DNA of 64,000 bases, from NCBI RefSeq assembly GCF_963422355.1, contig NC_085105.1:5324651-5388650 (forward strand). The letters run 5' to 3'. Under the pieces are notes generated by a model. It searched no databases. It worked only from the letters and a program-made list of their open reading frames with translations, and was not told the origin of the DNA. The stretch is from Corticium candelabrum (taxonomy: Eukaryota; Porifera; Homoscleromorpha; Homosclerophorida; Plakinidae). The stretch's first letter is position 1. The number at the start of each line of letters is the position of its first letter. Positions 1 to 12,105 of this stretch are shown piece after piece. Both the position numbers and the translations under genes were made by a program.

Positions 1-645
1 TTCCGGTCGCTCATACCATCACAAACATCTCAATACAGTACATAGGAAGGGTCTTGCTCCAACAATAGCCTCCAAAATTTTCTGGTCTTTTCCAATAAAA
101 AGCTGTCAACCATCAACCTAACTACTAATTCTCTCTTAACGGCAAGTCAGCCAAATGAATTTATTATCATCCCCGTCCATGCCAAGTTTGCAGGCCATCC
201 ATTGAATTTTTCTATTTTATGTTAATGCACAAAGCAGAATTCTGCACAAATTTAACAATAATAAACATGCACTAGTAGGGAAGCATCACAACATCAAGCA
301 CTAAAGCATAAATAAGGGGTGTGGCTGTCATGTTCTACAACCATGGTATGGGTGCAGAGAGGAAATTATATAACAAGATTTTTTGAGTCGGACATCTTAA
401 AAGTGCTCAGTCATCAAGTAAATATTATACTTTTATTACACTTCACTCTCAAATAAATGCCACTATTTTAAATCTTACACTTGCAAAGTGCCAATAACAG
501 ACGCCACCCTCAAATAAACACCACAAATTGTTTAGCAAATATTCACATTTTGATTTAAACGTTTAAACTTTAACTTAACTTTAAGCTTCTCTGGAACAGC
601 TGCCATCTCAGATCAATTCCTAACAGCAGCAAAATAGTCGATGTG

Positions 646-646
<1 letters not shown>
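1..646. other. AT-rich non-coding stretch
   Basis: No ORF with recognisable similarity, no inverted repeat and no RNA-like structure was seen here. It ends at the (CA)n tract that flanks a decayed LINE. Confidence 0.5.

Positions 647-703
<57 letters not shown>
647..703. repeat. (CA)n microsatellite
   Basis: An uninterrupted CA dinucleotide run that borders the 3' side of the minus-strand LINE fragment. Reading frames through it give only HTHT/CVCV peptides. Confidence 0.97.
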
Positions 704-705
<2 letters not shown>

Positions 706-1918
706 GGAACCTGGAATTCCACCATACCCACTATGGGCTTCGACATCGCAGAAGTTTCCGCCAAGAAGAGCGGTCATTGGCTTGTGACGGGTCAATATTC
801 AATGACACCGGGTCTCGTTGAATGGTATCAATCCAACTGTTCTTTGGACCATGCTGAGGGCATTTCACATTATGCAACTTGCTTCTCAGCAACAAGTTTT
901 GTGGACGAGAGACGTTCATCCGTTGTAAATGACCAAGGCACTGCAATCTTTGATGTTGAATTTGACGTTCAATTGGTTCTTCCTTGGCAGATTTCAAATT
1001 GAAAGAATTTCTTATCTTGTTCAGTCTTGATACACCCAAGACAGATCTAATACAGCGTATATGAAAAGTTTTCAGTCTTCGAATATTTACTTGAGTGATT
1101 GCCCAAGTCTCACAACCATATAGTAAAACTGGCATCACTAGTGACCTAAAGACTCTCAGTTTTTTCTTCTTACTAAATTCTCGGTTTGTGAACACTCTAC
1201 ATTTCCAAGAACAGAATGTCCTGCTAGCTTTCTGAATAAGTTCAACTACCTCTAAGTGACAATCCCCTGACTTAGTCACAATGCTGCCCAAATAGCAGAA
1301 TTCAGAAACATTCTCTAGAACACGACCAGCTATCGAGATGTTTGCTTCTTCATCACCAATACTCAGGATTTTAGTTTTGTCAGTGTTGATCCGCATACCC
1401 CATTTCATACATGTATCATGGAAAGCATTCACCATCTGCTGCAACTCACTACTTGACGTACCTAATAGGGCCAAATCATCGGCATACATGGGAGCTTTGA
1501 TCTTATGTGTCCCATCAGGTTTTACACAATTCATGAACAGGCCACCATCTTTTCTGCAAGAAATCTCAATGCCACCACCCTCAAACTTGTCCAGAGTCTC
1601 ATGCATAATTCTGTCCATAAACAGATTGAACAAGACTGAAGACATCACACACCCTTGACGGACACCTGTGGTTACTTCAAACCTTGAAGAAATTTCCCCC
1701 CTATTTCGCACAACACAGCCTGTACCATTGTGCAGGTCAACAATCAATCTAACCACTTCATCTTCTGTGCCAGAATCTTTGAGAATTTTGGTGAGAGCAT
1801 GTCTTGGTACAGAGTCAAATGGTTTCGAGAGGTCAACAAAACAAATATATAAGTTCTATGTGTGCTCTACTGCCTTCTCAATGACTTGTCGAAGTACCCA
1901 AATCTGGTCAATCGTTCC

Positions 1919-1921
<3 letters not shown>
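704..1921 (-). pseudogene. LINE reverse transcriptase fragment, copy A (RTE-like)
   Basis: The minus strand encodes the second half of a non-LTR reverse transcriptase. An open frame at 1756-731 holds the GVRQGC block, the catalytic YADDLALLG motif, a YLGSIVTKSGD block and the VLLYGCETWAIT block of the RTE-like class. It ends in the usual W-x-D-x-I-x-R-D tail. The frame continues upstream to about 1920 (TIDQIWVLRQ, then ICFVDL) but has a TAG stop near 1862. The endonuclease and the N-terminal half of the RT are missing: the sequence changes abruptly to (CA)n at 1922. A copy of the same family lies at 55.3-62.1 kb. It is probably a dead 5'-truncated insertion. The clade assignment is by motif style only. 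Confidence 0.85.

Positions 1922-1990
<69 letters not shown>
1922..1990. repeat. (CA)n microsatellite at LINE 5' truncation point
   Basis: A pure CA run of about 69 bp that directly replaces the upstream part of the copy A reverse transcriptase, relative to the homologous copy near 60.96 kb. Confidence 0.95.
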
Positions 1991-1992
<2 letters not shown>

Positions 1993-4900
1993 CGCACTCT
2001 GCTCACGTTGAACTGAACAAGTTCTGCATGCTTGCAACTGATTGCACAAGTATTTACAACATGCAACAAGTATTGAGGGTACCAGTATCTTGGATGTCCG
2101 GATAAGAGACATTCGAGGGTACCATAAAGAGCCTCTTTAAGATGCCTCCTTAAAAATATCCCTCTGGAATCACTGACACTATATTGCATCACTCTTACAC
2201 CTATAATAGTGGTACACCCACTTCAGTACTTGATGCAAGACTCTAATTAGTTAGGCACCCCTAAAAATAATTGTCATTTCTAATAGCACCTTAATTAAAG
2301 CCTTCAAATCATTTTCAGCACAAATTCCAAGGGGATATATTAAAACAAATTGGTGCTTAAAGGTAACTATTTCAAAAGTCTGTTTACTTTTGCATTATTT
2401 TAATACTCTAGTTGCACATGAAAACAGCAAAGACAACTGCTGAATAAAGGTTATGTCAGTGTACAATCAGCAGCTATGGTACGGTACTACCACAAACCTG
2501 ATATGCATTGCTGACAAGCAACCTTCATAAATTAGTATTCAGTCAATTACGTACAAGTGAGATAAAACTTTGCTGCATCATAACTCTGGTATCAACAGCC
2601 CAACTACTTGTGAAAATAATATTTCCTTCAAATATAGTCATTTACAATCATAAATCACTGAAGAGATAAAATCCATGCAAGTATTCTATAAGATTAAGTT
2701 AATAACCTTGACAAAAGAATCCTGAATATTGTCGTCTTCATCACAGTCAGCAATGTGTTGGGGTAGTAGACACTAAACCCTTGTAATCCAAGATCACTAC
2801 AGTCCCGTGAATCCTGTTAGCAACAACCCTTTGATTAATCAGCATACAAGATCAGAAACAACAAACTCTACACCTTAAAAAAACCTTGAGTGATTACATT
2901 CTGAGATGGTCTGTTGCGTTTCAAAATTATCTACAAGAAAGACACTGATTAATGAAAAGTATATAACTAAGAGCTCAAACACAATATTAACATAGCCCAA
3001 AGTAATAGCATACAGAATCTTCCAAGAACAGAAGGAGATGGGTACAACGTTTAAAAGTCCAACGCATGACTACTGCTGACAGCACATTCTACAAACAAAC
3101 TTCCCTTCCCTTATTGGTAGTGACGCATAGTCACTATCTAGGAATGGCTGAAGGTGTCAATACATCAGCTCGTTTACACCCCTTTCTATCTTGGCTCAGA
3201 AGCACTACTGCAAGAATGAATAGCATTACTGAAGTCTCCTGCTTTTCTTCTCTATGTGTGCCAAGTTTCAACCACTAAAACCGTTTGTTTTAGTTTTAAA
3301 TGTACTTGCAATATACCACAATTTCGTCTGACTAACCACTAACTTTCTCCAGACAAGTTTTCTCATTCCGAACGCTTTCTCCGACTGCACTGGTTACGTT
3401 TCTTTGTTGAAAACTATCCTGGGCAGAAGAATTTCCTTCATTTTGCAATTGGTTTTGAAAATACGACTACCACGATTTTGTGTGAGTGGAGCGGTGCGTC
3501 ATCCGTTATTTTGGAAGCAGCACTGCATGTGCTCCAGTATTTGGCACTGGCGGGCACGCCTGCTGACACTAGCAGCCTCCTCTGTTGTTCTCAGAGATCC
3601 CAAAAACGTTTGTGATGAGACATGCCAGGACTCGACAAACTTGCCTATGGATGCTGCGACAAGACAACGAAGGAAGAGCGACTAATCTCTTTGCTGCACG
3701 CGCGGTAGGCCTATCTAGAAGAATGCACTCAGCGGCTACAAATTGTCCAGGACGGTAAACATACAACTGAATGCAACTGATGAAAGTGCACTTCATATGC
3801 TCTCAAAAGATGTAGGTTGGACTTTCATACGGTAACATCTGACGCCTTGTGTAATTAGATCTAGTGGCATAACAGAGTGCCCCTGTGAGTAGTGCACCCA
3901 CCATACAGTATTAGGAAGTGTTAGGAGCAACATCTACCACAGTCGTTTCACTCAGCCAATGATGAAAATGTTCGTTCTTTGTAGTTTGGATCAATTCTGA
4001 GGCACCCTGTAAGCTGTATGCACCTACTACAGTTCATGTAAAAAGTGAATGAACCAAATACAAAAGCATTATAAATGTATTTTAGTAGGAATGGCTACAC
4101 AAATCAGCAAAAAGTGAACAAACAAGTGTGGATGGTTCAATACTGTACCAAAATTGAGGGTGTCATGACTAACTCAACATTGCAGAAAATTGTAACACAG
4201 TGTGAGTTACTTGAGTAGATACATGTACACACCATGCTAGTAAAGATGGCAAAGGGGGATTAAAGGTCCCCAGTGGCAAAGGAAAACACTTGATTGTTTG
4301 GAAGAAAGATTGGATCTCAAACGCCAAACTGATATTGCAGTCAGTGTGGAAAATAGGGAATTATTTGAGCTCGGACAAACTGAGGACATTTAAGTCCCGC
4401 CCCATTGCAGTCATTTTCCATGTAATTTTTGATAAGCTGTTATCACATGATAATGCAACCTATATGCTATAGTTAGTGCTAAATAGTCACAAGAGGGGAT
4501 GCCACCAATTATCTCAATGCTGTAGTTGCATTCATGTTTCTTGCTGCATGGGAGTTTTACCAAAGTAATGCAGCTACCGTGCTAATAAGAAAGGAAAAAT
4601 CACTTTTGTAAGAATGTTGGCTTGTTATTTCGTAGCAGTATGCGTACTCTACTGCAGTTCTCATAGTCTTGCGTTGCAAATGAAGCTATTTGGAACAACA
4701 GCTCCTATTAAGTGGTTTCTAAACATATATAATAAACTTGCCTGACCCAAAGTGAGAGCGAACAAAGTTAGCGGACAACTACAGTTTGTTCCAGCTGAGG
4801 TTTTCTTTGGATAAATCACGCTAGGAGGCACTTGTGCTCATGAAACTAATACCATTGGAAAGCCCATGACTTGCTGGGAGACAAGGTTTATACTATCATC

Positions 4901-5727
4901 TACGCATACGAATGGACACTTTGCCCGAACACTTTCCAACACCTTTGTAGTATTTGGTTGGACAAACAACACATTCGGTAGGACTGCTATTTTCCACACA
5001 GAACGGCTAGTTATGTACCTACAATATTTAATTAATATCATTCCAGCTGCCAGAATTGCTCCTCTACTGCACTAACAGGAAGGGATCTTGATGAAAAAGA
5101 CTCTGATGACATGGAAGAGTAGCAGATTTGTTTTGTCTAATATTTGTTCTAATTGGCATGAGCGCAAAACAATAAGTTAAATAAGCAGAGCGTAAACGTA
5201 AACTAACTTTTTAACTGTAAGATTTATAGTTAGTGGTACAGCAGTATATTACACTATTTTCATTTACAATGGAAGTCTAGAAAACAAAGAAAACGTGCAA
5301 CACATGCTAGTTGCTATGGTAACACTTAGCACTAGCATTTTCCATGGGTAGCAGTAGAAAACCACACTTCCAACACTTCTTCAATAACGAAAAACAACTT
5401 TTCTTGCTTTCAAATGCATAAAGAACAATTTCCAATGTTCAGGATTAACTCGTACTTTCGGATGCAACAAAGTAATCGCTTTTCTAGGGTGGGCCCCTAG
5501 ACTGTAGACCGGCTTTGTAAAAACTGAAAGTAGATCAAATCTTACACATTTCATTATGCAATTTAGAAAAGATTTACCTTTGTTTTAGACCCTTTCTAGC
5601 AGTTTACGTAAACACCTGGCCACACCCCCAAACCTGTTAATCCTACCTACACTGATGCAGGGTACCCTGTGATACTATTACTGTACACTTCCACCTGCAT
5701 TGTGACATCCACAAACCATCATGTCTA
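1991..5727. other. Non-coding stretch without recognisable genes
   Basis: Only short ORFs without recognisable motifs occur here. No convincing exon, RNA gene or bounded mobile element could be supported. It could be intronic sequence of the minus-strand gene whose exon lies at 7098-7424. Confidence 0.4.
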
Positions 5728-5960
5728 TTATACAGTATCATATTGTGTATCGTATTGCATTTCATATTGCCTATGGTATGGTATTCTGTGGTATTCGTAT
5801 TATGTATCCTATGGTATTCTATTGAATGGCATTGCCTATCCCTTTGTATTCTATCATACTGGTATTACTTATGGTATCGTACCCTGTCCTATCATATGGT
5901 ATCGTATCGTATGGTATCCTATCTTATCGTATCTTTTATTGAATCGTATCATTTGGTATG
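5728..5960. repeat. Degenerate TATCG/GGTAT-type pentamer repeat
   Basis: A stretch built from irregular five-base units (TATCG, GGTAT, TATTG variants), apparently a decayed short tandem repeat. ORFs across it give Tyr/Ile/Val/Ser-rich peptides that are artefacts of the repeat. Confidence 0.7.
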
Positions 5961-6090
5961 GTACGTGTATCGCTGTCAGCTTACTTATTGCCTACTTATT
6001 GCCCATACTGTAGGCTCAAAATTTACGTCATTTCCGGTTGTTCGTCGACACATTTCAACACAGTAAAGTAGAATCCTGTATCCAATATGT

Positions 6091-7015
6091 GACGTTCTCA
6101 AATGTGGGACAGGATACTGGACACAGCTTCAAAGCAAGCGGCCTCTCCAATTTTTATATCAAAGTAAAGACTGGTCATTAATTAATTAATCAATTTCTGT
6201 TAGATTCAAGCTAATTGGTCAAATTCTTACCACCACAAGCTCTTTTTAGAGGAAAGATCTAATTCTCCAATATGGGACAAAACATTCAATATGGGACAGC
6301 TGCTACTAGTTCTCTTTGAACAAAGAGTCTTAATCATGGATCAGCCTCAGGTATTCAGTCAAACTGGGTGTCTCTTCTACCTACAGTGTAGAAGCTCTCT
6401 AACTCAGATTTTGATGTAACCAAAGATGCTACAAAGTGTTTGAACACAAAGATGGTGATTCTAGTCATTTCTAGACTATGAGCTGTTTTGCAGCTGTGTT
6501 TTAGCTAGCTAGACAACTCAGGCAACAGTGTAAAAGCTCTCTAACTGAGTACAGAGAAATTGACTAATCACTAAAAGCAATAACAGCGTTGTCTTGCTTT
6601 TTGAGAGTCAAATATATTCTAGACAACGCGACGTTGTCTCGTTTCAAATAATACGGGTGTCCCATATTAGATGGCATGACCCGCCCCTTTTCCATTGGAG
6701 AAGCACGAAGCGACAAACTTGGCTCCAACAATGTAGGTAGAAGAGACGTACTCCTATTAACTGAATACCCAATCCATAATTAAGACTCTTTGTTCAGCAA
6801 AAACTAGCAGCTGTCCCATATTGGATGATTTTGTCCCATATTGGAGAATCAGACCTTTCCTCAAAAGAGCTTGCGTCAGAAAGAATATTAATTAAACCGA
6901 TTAGCTTGAATCTAACAGAAATGATTTATGAATGATCAGTCTTTACTTTGATATAAAAAATGGAAAGGTAGCTTGCTTTGAAGCTCTGTGCCAGTGTCCC
7001 ATATTTGAGAACGCC
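6091..7015. mobile_element. Foldback MITE with about 300-bp inverted arms
   Basis: The left arm (about 6091-6387) and right arm (about 6733-7015) are inverted copies. Both outer ends read CGTTCTCAAAT(A/G)(T)GGGAC. Both arms contain CTTCAAAGCAAGC, ATATCAAAGTAAAGACTG, a TCTGTTAGATTCAAGCTAAT block and paired CCAATATGGGACA motifs. The CCCATATT motif recurs several times and may be a transposase-binding repeat. No coding capacity is visible. A clear target duplication was not found, so the exact ends could be off by a few bases. Confidence 0.8.
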
Positions 7016-7097
7016 CTACATTACATACGGGACTCTACACATAGAAAGGGTCGCCCCAATTCCAAAGTCTAAGGCGACTTCACAACATAAGACTTAC

Positions 7098-7424
7098 CGA
7101 AATAGCATAATCCAACACAGTCATCTCATCCGTTACGACTATTTCACCATCTCTGCTGTAGAAACGGCTAGTATTCTCTACTGGCGGTAATTTCCTGTCA
7201 GAATGTGCCACTACTGTGCATTTCACCAGCTTCTGGTACTCTGAGCTGTCGCTGTCTTTCACAAATCGGCATTCAGCACAATCGTAGTACAGACTATTCG
7301 AAAGGCTATATGAATGTCGTCCTGTACCCTCACAGCTACCCAAAAACTGATGCAAGATTGCATTTAGCGACGCCAACTCAAAATACAGCTTTTCCAAGAC
7401 AGAAACTCCTAGAAAGGACAACAC
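7098..7424 (-). CDS. Exon of unidentified gene, divergent from brambleberry-like gene
   Basis: A minus-strand open frame starts at ATG 7424 and runs 109 codons to a strong GTAAGT donor at 7097, ending in phase 0. The peptide looks like real protein: mixed composition, a CAEC pair, and an ordered stretch containing GRHSYSLSNSLYYDC and VVTDEMTVLDYA. I do not recognise the family. Later exons would lie at lower coordinates but were not identified; the foldback element at 6091-7015 would sit in the first intron. Its start is about 250-275 bp from the start of the brambleberry-like gene on the other strand, so the two probably share a bidirectional promoter. Confidence 0.5.
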
Positions 7425-7699
7425 GCCTACAATTCTACAACAGTTCGAGTATTTGAAATCACTCTAAGCTAGAACTGTGTGAACACATCGCATCACGACA
7501 AATGAGTAAGATAGCGTCCCAACACAAACAACTCTTGCCTTCAGGTTTCCCAAAAGCCCGCGTTTTCCCAGTCATTTCATTGATTTGCCGATGTCTCTAA
7601 TAGCTATGAGTGTCCGTTAGATTCCCGTATCTAGCCGCGAAATGGACTGTTCCAGATTGATATCACCAGTCATTGGAATGGTTTGCCGCTTTTATTCAA
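7425..7699. promoter_or_regulatory. Probable shared divergent promoter interval
   Basis: A short gap lies between the start of the minus-strand exon (7424) and the brambleberry-like start at 7700 (an upstream in-frame ATG is at 7673). No TATA box or known site can be named. The call rests on head-to-head spacing only. Confidence 0.35.
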
Positions 7700-8780
7700 A
7701 TGGAAGCACGTACGTTGTGGCTGCAAGTCGTGTTTGTGATGTTGGTTGCCTTGCTGGCTTCCAAAGATCTTGAAGCTGTTAGTGCTTATTTTGACGTATT
7801 GGGGGCCCGCGAAAGGGCTGAATCTGGAGAGAAAGCTCTGGAATTGTATAGAAGTCACGCTGAGAGCAGTGTTTGCTGGAGGGGTGCAGTTGCTCGGCTA
7901 GATGTGGGATGCCGTGATCTTAGTGATTTTTCTCAAAGTAAACTGGCTATTGCATTTGCCAATTGCCACCTTGAGAAATCAGAAAAGAAGACATATCCTT
8001 GCCCAGAGGAGGCGACTGTTGCGGACTGCACAAGGAACATGGATGTCATTGCCTTTCAGGCGTATACTGAGTTTTTCACGCATACTGGACATATCTGTTT
8101 TTTTCTGCAGAGTCAGCTCTGGCAAGAAAGCACTGAATTGGCTGTATCTCGATTGACAGAAAACTCAGAATCTGTATCACAAAAGCTACAAGAATCACTG
8201 GGATACCATCGACAATTGCTGGAATATGAAAAGTTGTCCTTGGATAATCAACAGGTTCTTATGACTGCCGACAAGGAATTAAAAGAGTCATTACTAAATT
8301 CCACTGAGAGATTGCAAGGGGCTTTCAAGGACATGAATCAGACATCTTATGAGGTTTTTGGAGATTTTTTTGTCATGCTCAAGAAAATAGCTGCTTTTCA
8401 GAGTCTTGCTCTTGGAGAATTTATGTCAATCAAGACCATTGTATTTTACATGTCAGGAGTAATACTGGCATACATACTGACTGCTACTCCACAAACCAGT
8501 AAAGCTCGTTTTTGGATATACTTTGTCATTTTTATCTCTTTTGTTGCAGAGAGGGCTTTTCTTGGTGTGTTCATATCAAGGAAAAATGCTAGTGCTAATG
8601 AGCTGGAAACAATGCATTGGTTGAATGGGTGGCTGAGGAGCTTTTGTGTACTTGCTTGTCTTTCTGTGATGGTGTACAAGGTATTAATGTATCGAGATTA
8701 TGCATATGAGAATAACTCTATGTTGAATTCCATAAAAGCGGACATTGAAAGGATGAAAACAGCAATTTTGAAAGTTCAAG
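7700..8780 (+). CDS. Brambleberry/KAR5/GEX1-like nuclear fusion protein, exon 1
   Basis: The first 360 codons of a membrane protein of the KAR5/GEX1/brambleberry family. These proteins sit in the nuclear envelope and promote fusion of nuclei or karyomeres. The chosen start (7700) gives a clean signal peptide; an in-frame ATG nine codons upstream (7673) is the alternative. A family-type cysteine-rich domain follows with Cys at about 59, 71, 89, 101, 110 and 133. It contains CWRGAV, CRDLSDF and the AFQAYTEFFTHTGHICFFLQ segment. A long helical region (about 145-240) precedes three predicted membrane segments near residues 246-262, 271-292 and 311-331. The exon ends at a consensus GTAAGT donor in phase 1, which matches the acceptor at 17,987/17,988. 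The assignment is from remembered family features, without an alignment. Confidence 0.8.
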
Positions 8781-9077
8781 GTAAGTGATGATTTCTAAAT
8801 AATGTTATTTGACTGACTAAATTAAGATTACTTGCTTTCAACTGAGTAAGTACTAATTGAACAAGTTATTGTAAATTTATTATTGCATTCTTAATACATC
8901 TGTGTTTGTCAGTTTATTGTTTGTTTTGCTCCTTTTCTTCTCTCGGAGAGGGAAGTAAAGGGTAGTGGTGGTGGTGGAGTCTTCGTAAGTGCTATATTGT
9001 ATCGCTCTCTTTTGGGTAAGGTTATTTTTATTCTTTATAGCTGTTGACATTGTTATTGAAGTTTGTAGTGAGTAAAA
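8781..9077. other. Start of intron 1, no feature
   Basis: AT-rich intron sequence following the GTAAGT donor, containing a short GGT-rich patch near 8965. Nothing else is recognisable. Confidence 0.5.
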
Positions 9078-9574
9078 GGCTAGTTTACAGTAACTTACGC
9101 AAGCCGGGCGTCAGCCCAGTGTATCGCCAACATAACGTCAACTCCTACTGTAGACATGTTACCACCTTTTGCCGAGATGCTACATTCTGATCAGCGTCAA
9201 GACGTTAGATTAGACCCGAGTTTTATTCAAGCGTCAACGTAACGTAAACCGGAAATAACGTGGTTTGTAACTACCAATGGGCTGTCGTGCTTTCACTCAC
9301 GTGGTCCAGTTGTCTAACATGGACGACGAAGTCTCAACAAGTAAAAGCAGGAAATCTTGGTAAGAAGGCATACGGCTGCGCAACAGCAGCGGCACTTGCT
9401 TCACGTGTGCTAGGAACAACCGTCGACGCCAGACAGTTTTCGTAGCCAAGAAGACGTTGCTGGGTTGTGCTCAGACATGTTACTGTAAATCAGTATGTTT
9501 TTTTCAGCGTCTGACTACATTTACGCTATACGCTGGGATGACGCTCGGCTTGCATAGGTTACTGTAAACTAGCC
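9078..9574. mobile_element. MITE with about 45-bp terminal inverted repeats
   Basis: The left end GGCTAGTTTACAGTAAC is matched in inverted orientation by the right end (GTTACTGTAAACTAGCC). The similarity runs on through GCAAGCCGGGCGTCAGCCCAG versus its complement with a few changes. It is about 497 bp and non-coding. No convincing target duplication was seen. Confidence 0.8.
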
Positions 9575-10365
9575 CATAGTGGGTTAGCAGGGTTCGAACT
9601 TGGTGGTCGTTCACTTGTCCAAAATGAGTAAACAAAAAGGCTGGACAACTAAACAGAGCAAAATTTTGGAGGAATTCGTCCATGCTGACGAGTAGATGAG
9701 TAGATAGGAATTTACCAGGTAGGGTATGTATGTTTGTTATGTAAACGTAAGTAGATCATAGGCGTTTGCCATGTACTCTCTGTTCTCATTCACGGTGCAG
9801 CACCTTCTAAAATTGTAATAACTCCCATGCACTTACTCGCTTGGTGGGTGCTCGATTTTAGAATCAATGGGTGTGATAATATAGGTAGATTACGTTTGAG
9901 TACGTGTACAGTGTACAGTGTACACATGCGTATAGAAGAAAGAAGTTTTAAAAAATACATGAAAGGCTGCACTGCAAATCAAATTTATCTAGATACAACT
10001 ATGGATTACTTAATGTTTGAGACTAATGTCCTATTATGATGTCCTAACGTCTAAGCGGATGCAGCTAATTAGGTGAGGTCAAAACGATCTCATTGCAATG
10101 ATGCAGTCTACAGTCGTGCCGTCACTTGGGAGCATTTTGACACTAGACTTCTACACTTGCAAACGTTAGTGTCAACACTCGAACCTCCCTAATCTGGACC
10201 TCCAAGATCCAGACACCTTTCTAGACCAGACACTTCTTCCAGCTCATATCAGGTCTTAGGACTCCAAGGGTAAGAACTCTGGCAAGAAACTCCCCATATA
10301 AACACTTAATTCTCGAGCCGTCTTGACTATCACGTGCTAGTGTGTAGGAGACTGTATGTAACGTA
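9575..10365. other. Intron sequence without recognisable feature
   Basis: No gene or bounded element is seen. A B-box-like GGTTCGAAC occurs near 9592, but without a convincing A box or tRNA fold. Confidence 0.4.
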
Positions 10366-10879
10366 CAGTAGTGGACAAAATGATTTGACGGGCAAGAAAT
10401 TTCAAGGGTTTTTCAGGATGTTTGTTTTAATCTAGGTGCGTTGGTCAGTAGTGACCTGACGAATAATTAGAACCAACATCTGAGAATAGAATGATATGAA
10501 ATACTTCAAAATATCCCTCTGCCGGTGGTAGGACTCAATACAGTTTTTTTGAGTCCTACCGCCGGCAGAGAATGCCATTTATGATTATTATAGTGACTGA
10601 AATTGGACATTTTGACCCACAGTAGTGCTAATTGGTACAGAATTGAGTCTAAATCAGTTGGTTGTTGCAATTTAAGATTATCATTACAACCTAGTTAAAA
10701 GCTGATTAAGTTTACATTACACCCTATCAAAGCATATTCAATGCAAACAATATTCCAACCTTTGAAAACAAACTAACTTATCAATTTATGTTCATATCAG
10801 CACTTATTTCCATTCTGTAGGCCAGAATATGATGAAAAATCAACAAAAACTACCCGGCAAGTGCTTTTGTCCACTACTG
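10366..10879. mobile_element. Tc1/mariner-type MITE (TA duplication)
   Basis: The ends CAGTAGTGGACAAAA and its inverse TTTTGTCCACTACTG are flanked by TA on both sides (10,364-10,365 and 10,880-10,881). The interior is non-coding, and a near-perfect hairpin lies at 10,517-10,570. CAGT-GGACAAAA ends with TA targets are typical of Tc1/mariner non-autonomous elements. Confidence 0.85.
10517..10570. repeat. Near-perfect 22-bp hairpin
   Basis: The left arm 10,517-10,538 (CTCTGCCGGTGGTAGGACTC plus AA) and right arm 10,549-10,570 are inverted with a single mismatch, which would be a G-U pair in RNA. A 10-base loop separates them. It could be a second small foldback insertion, or a pre-miRNA-like transcript if expressed. 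Confidence 0.9.
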
Positions 10880-11477
10880 TATGTAACTGTAGTACAAAGC
10901 ACACGTATACAATACAGTGTAGTACAAGTGTGTACTGTACATGCATACTGTATGCAGAAGTGGTGTATGACGTACAAATTATGGTCTGAGATTTCAAGGA
11001 TACTGTATAACGCACATTAGCTATCTCTATCTTCTGGACATTTCTAGAATCTGGACAGCAGCTTGTCCCATACTGTCCGGACTAGGGAGGTTTGAGTGTA
11101 CTTTCATCAATTAATTTATGCGTCTTCAAGCTTGCTGTAACTTTTGTAATGACGGCTTACAGTTAAATCATGCTTTTATCTTCAGAACCTTCTGCTAACT
11201 TCAGTTGCAAATTAGTCACTTTCTGACTCTGTCATTCGCCTGCTGCGCTTGTGCCAGCATGTTTTCCATAGCAGGTCTAGATATATGCCTTTCAAGGTAG
11301 CTTTGCATTCTGTCAAGTAGGTAGATAATAATTATCTAGAAAGAATGCATTCTCACCAGATGCTACCCATACCTTAGAATGCGGCATATTGCAATGTCAA
11401 GTGGTTTTGGACAACTCGCTAACCTTTAATTAAGGTAAAAGTTTGTTGTCGATAAGGTAGCACATGTTTATTCCCTA
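10880..11477. other. Intron sequence without recognisable feature
   Basis: No coding similarity and no bounded repeat was identified. Confidence 0.4.
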
Positions 11478-12105
11478 GTGATACTTCGATTGACTGCAAG
11501 CCCTGTTTGCATAACAGGAGATGGAGATTGTCTCTTTAATTCAAGACTGCCTGCTACCGGCAATGAGTCAGTCTGCCAGAAGACTTTGAGAGGCAAAACA
11601 GCAGAAGAGCTTGCAGCTCTTTGTCTGCTCGGACCCTTCTCAACTTATTCCTTGACACCTCATTTGCGAACAGCTTTGGTGAATCTTTGAAAGAAGGGTG
11701 TTCCACTCTAGTAGTTGATACAAGCTTGCAGGAAGGTGCAAGAAACATGGAACTTACACCAGTTTGCCAGAAATATGTGCACTGGCATCTATCTGTTGTA
11801 TGAGTGCATGGACCATAGACTGGTTATATCAACATCATCTACCCAAACAAAAGACAAATCGCGTATTGTCATTTTGTGAATGGAACAATTCTGCCGAGGT
11901 GTTGTTGTGCTACACATGTAATTCATATTATGTGGTCTTACGCGTCTGGAATCCAGCTGGCAGAGTCCCTTTTTGCACCAACCATTTTGTAGCTGTAAAA
12001 CCAAGAGGGTATAAAGTTTGCAGTGCTATTGTAGTAGAGCTGGGAATTAACTCAGTCGTAGAGCTGTTGAATATTGATATCAAATGTATGATTGATGCTA
12101 AGTAA
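11478..12105 (+). pseudogene. Decayed OTU/vertnin-like ORF, probably transposon-derived
   Basis: Three overlapping plus-strand frames together resemble an OTU-type cysteine protease fold as seen in vertnin-like and mobile-element proteins. The first (11,478-11,690) has ITGDGDCLFNS followed by a TLRGKTAEELA helix, matching the GDG(D/N)CLF catalytic cysteine block. The second (11,621-11,803) and third (11,764-12,105) continue it, ending with a VPFCTNHFVAV block where the catalytic His would be. At least two frameshifts separate the parts. It lies in the brambleberry-like intron and has no splice context, so a dead mobile-element gene is most likely. Confidence 0.4.

Noticed and set aside
5669..6066. 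ORFs of 114 and 107 codons
   Set aside because: They come from a degenerate pentamer repeat and show only repeated Tyr/Ile/Val/Ser patterns.
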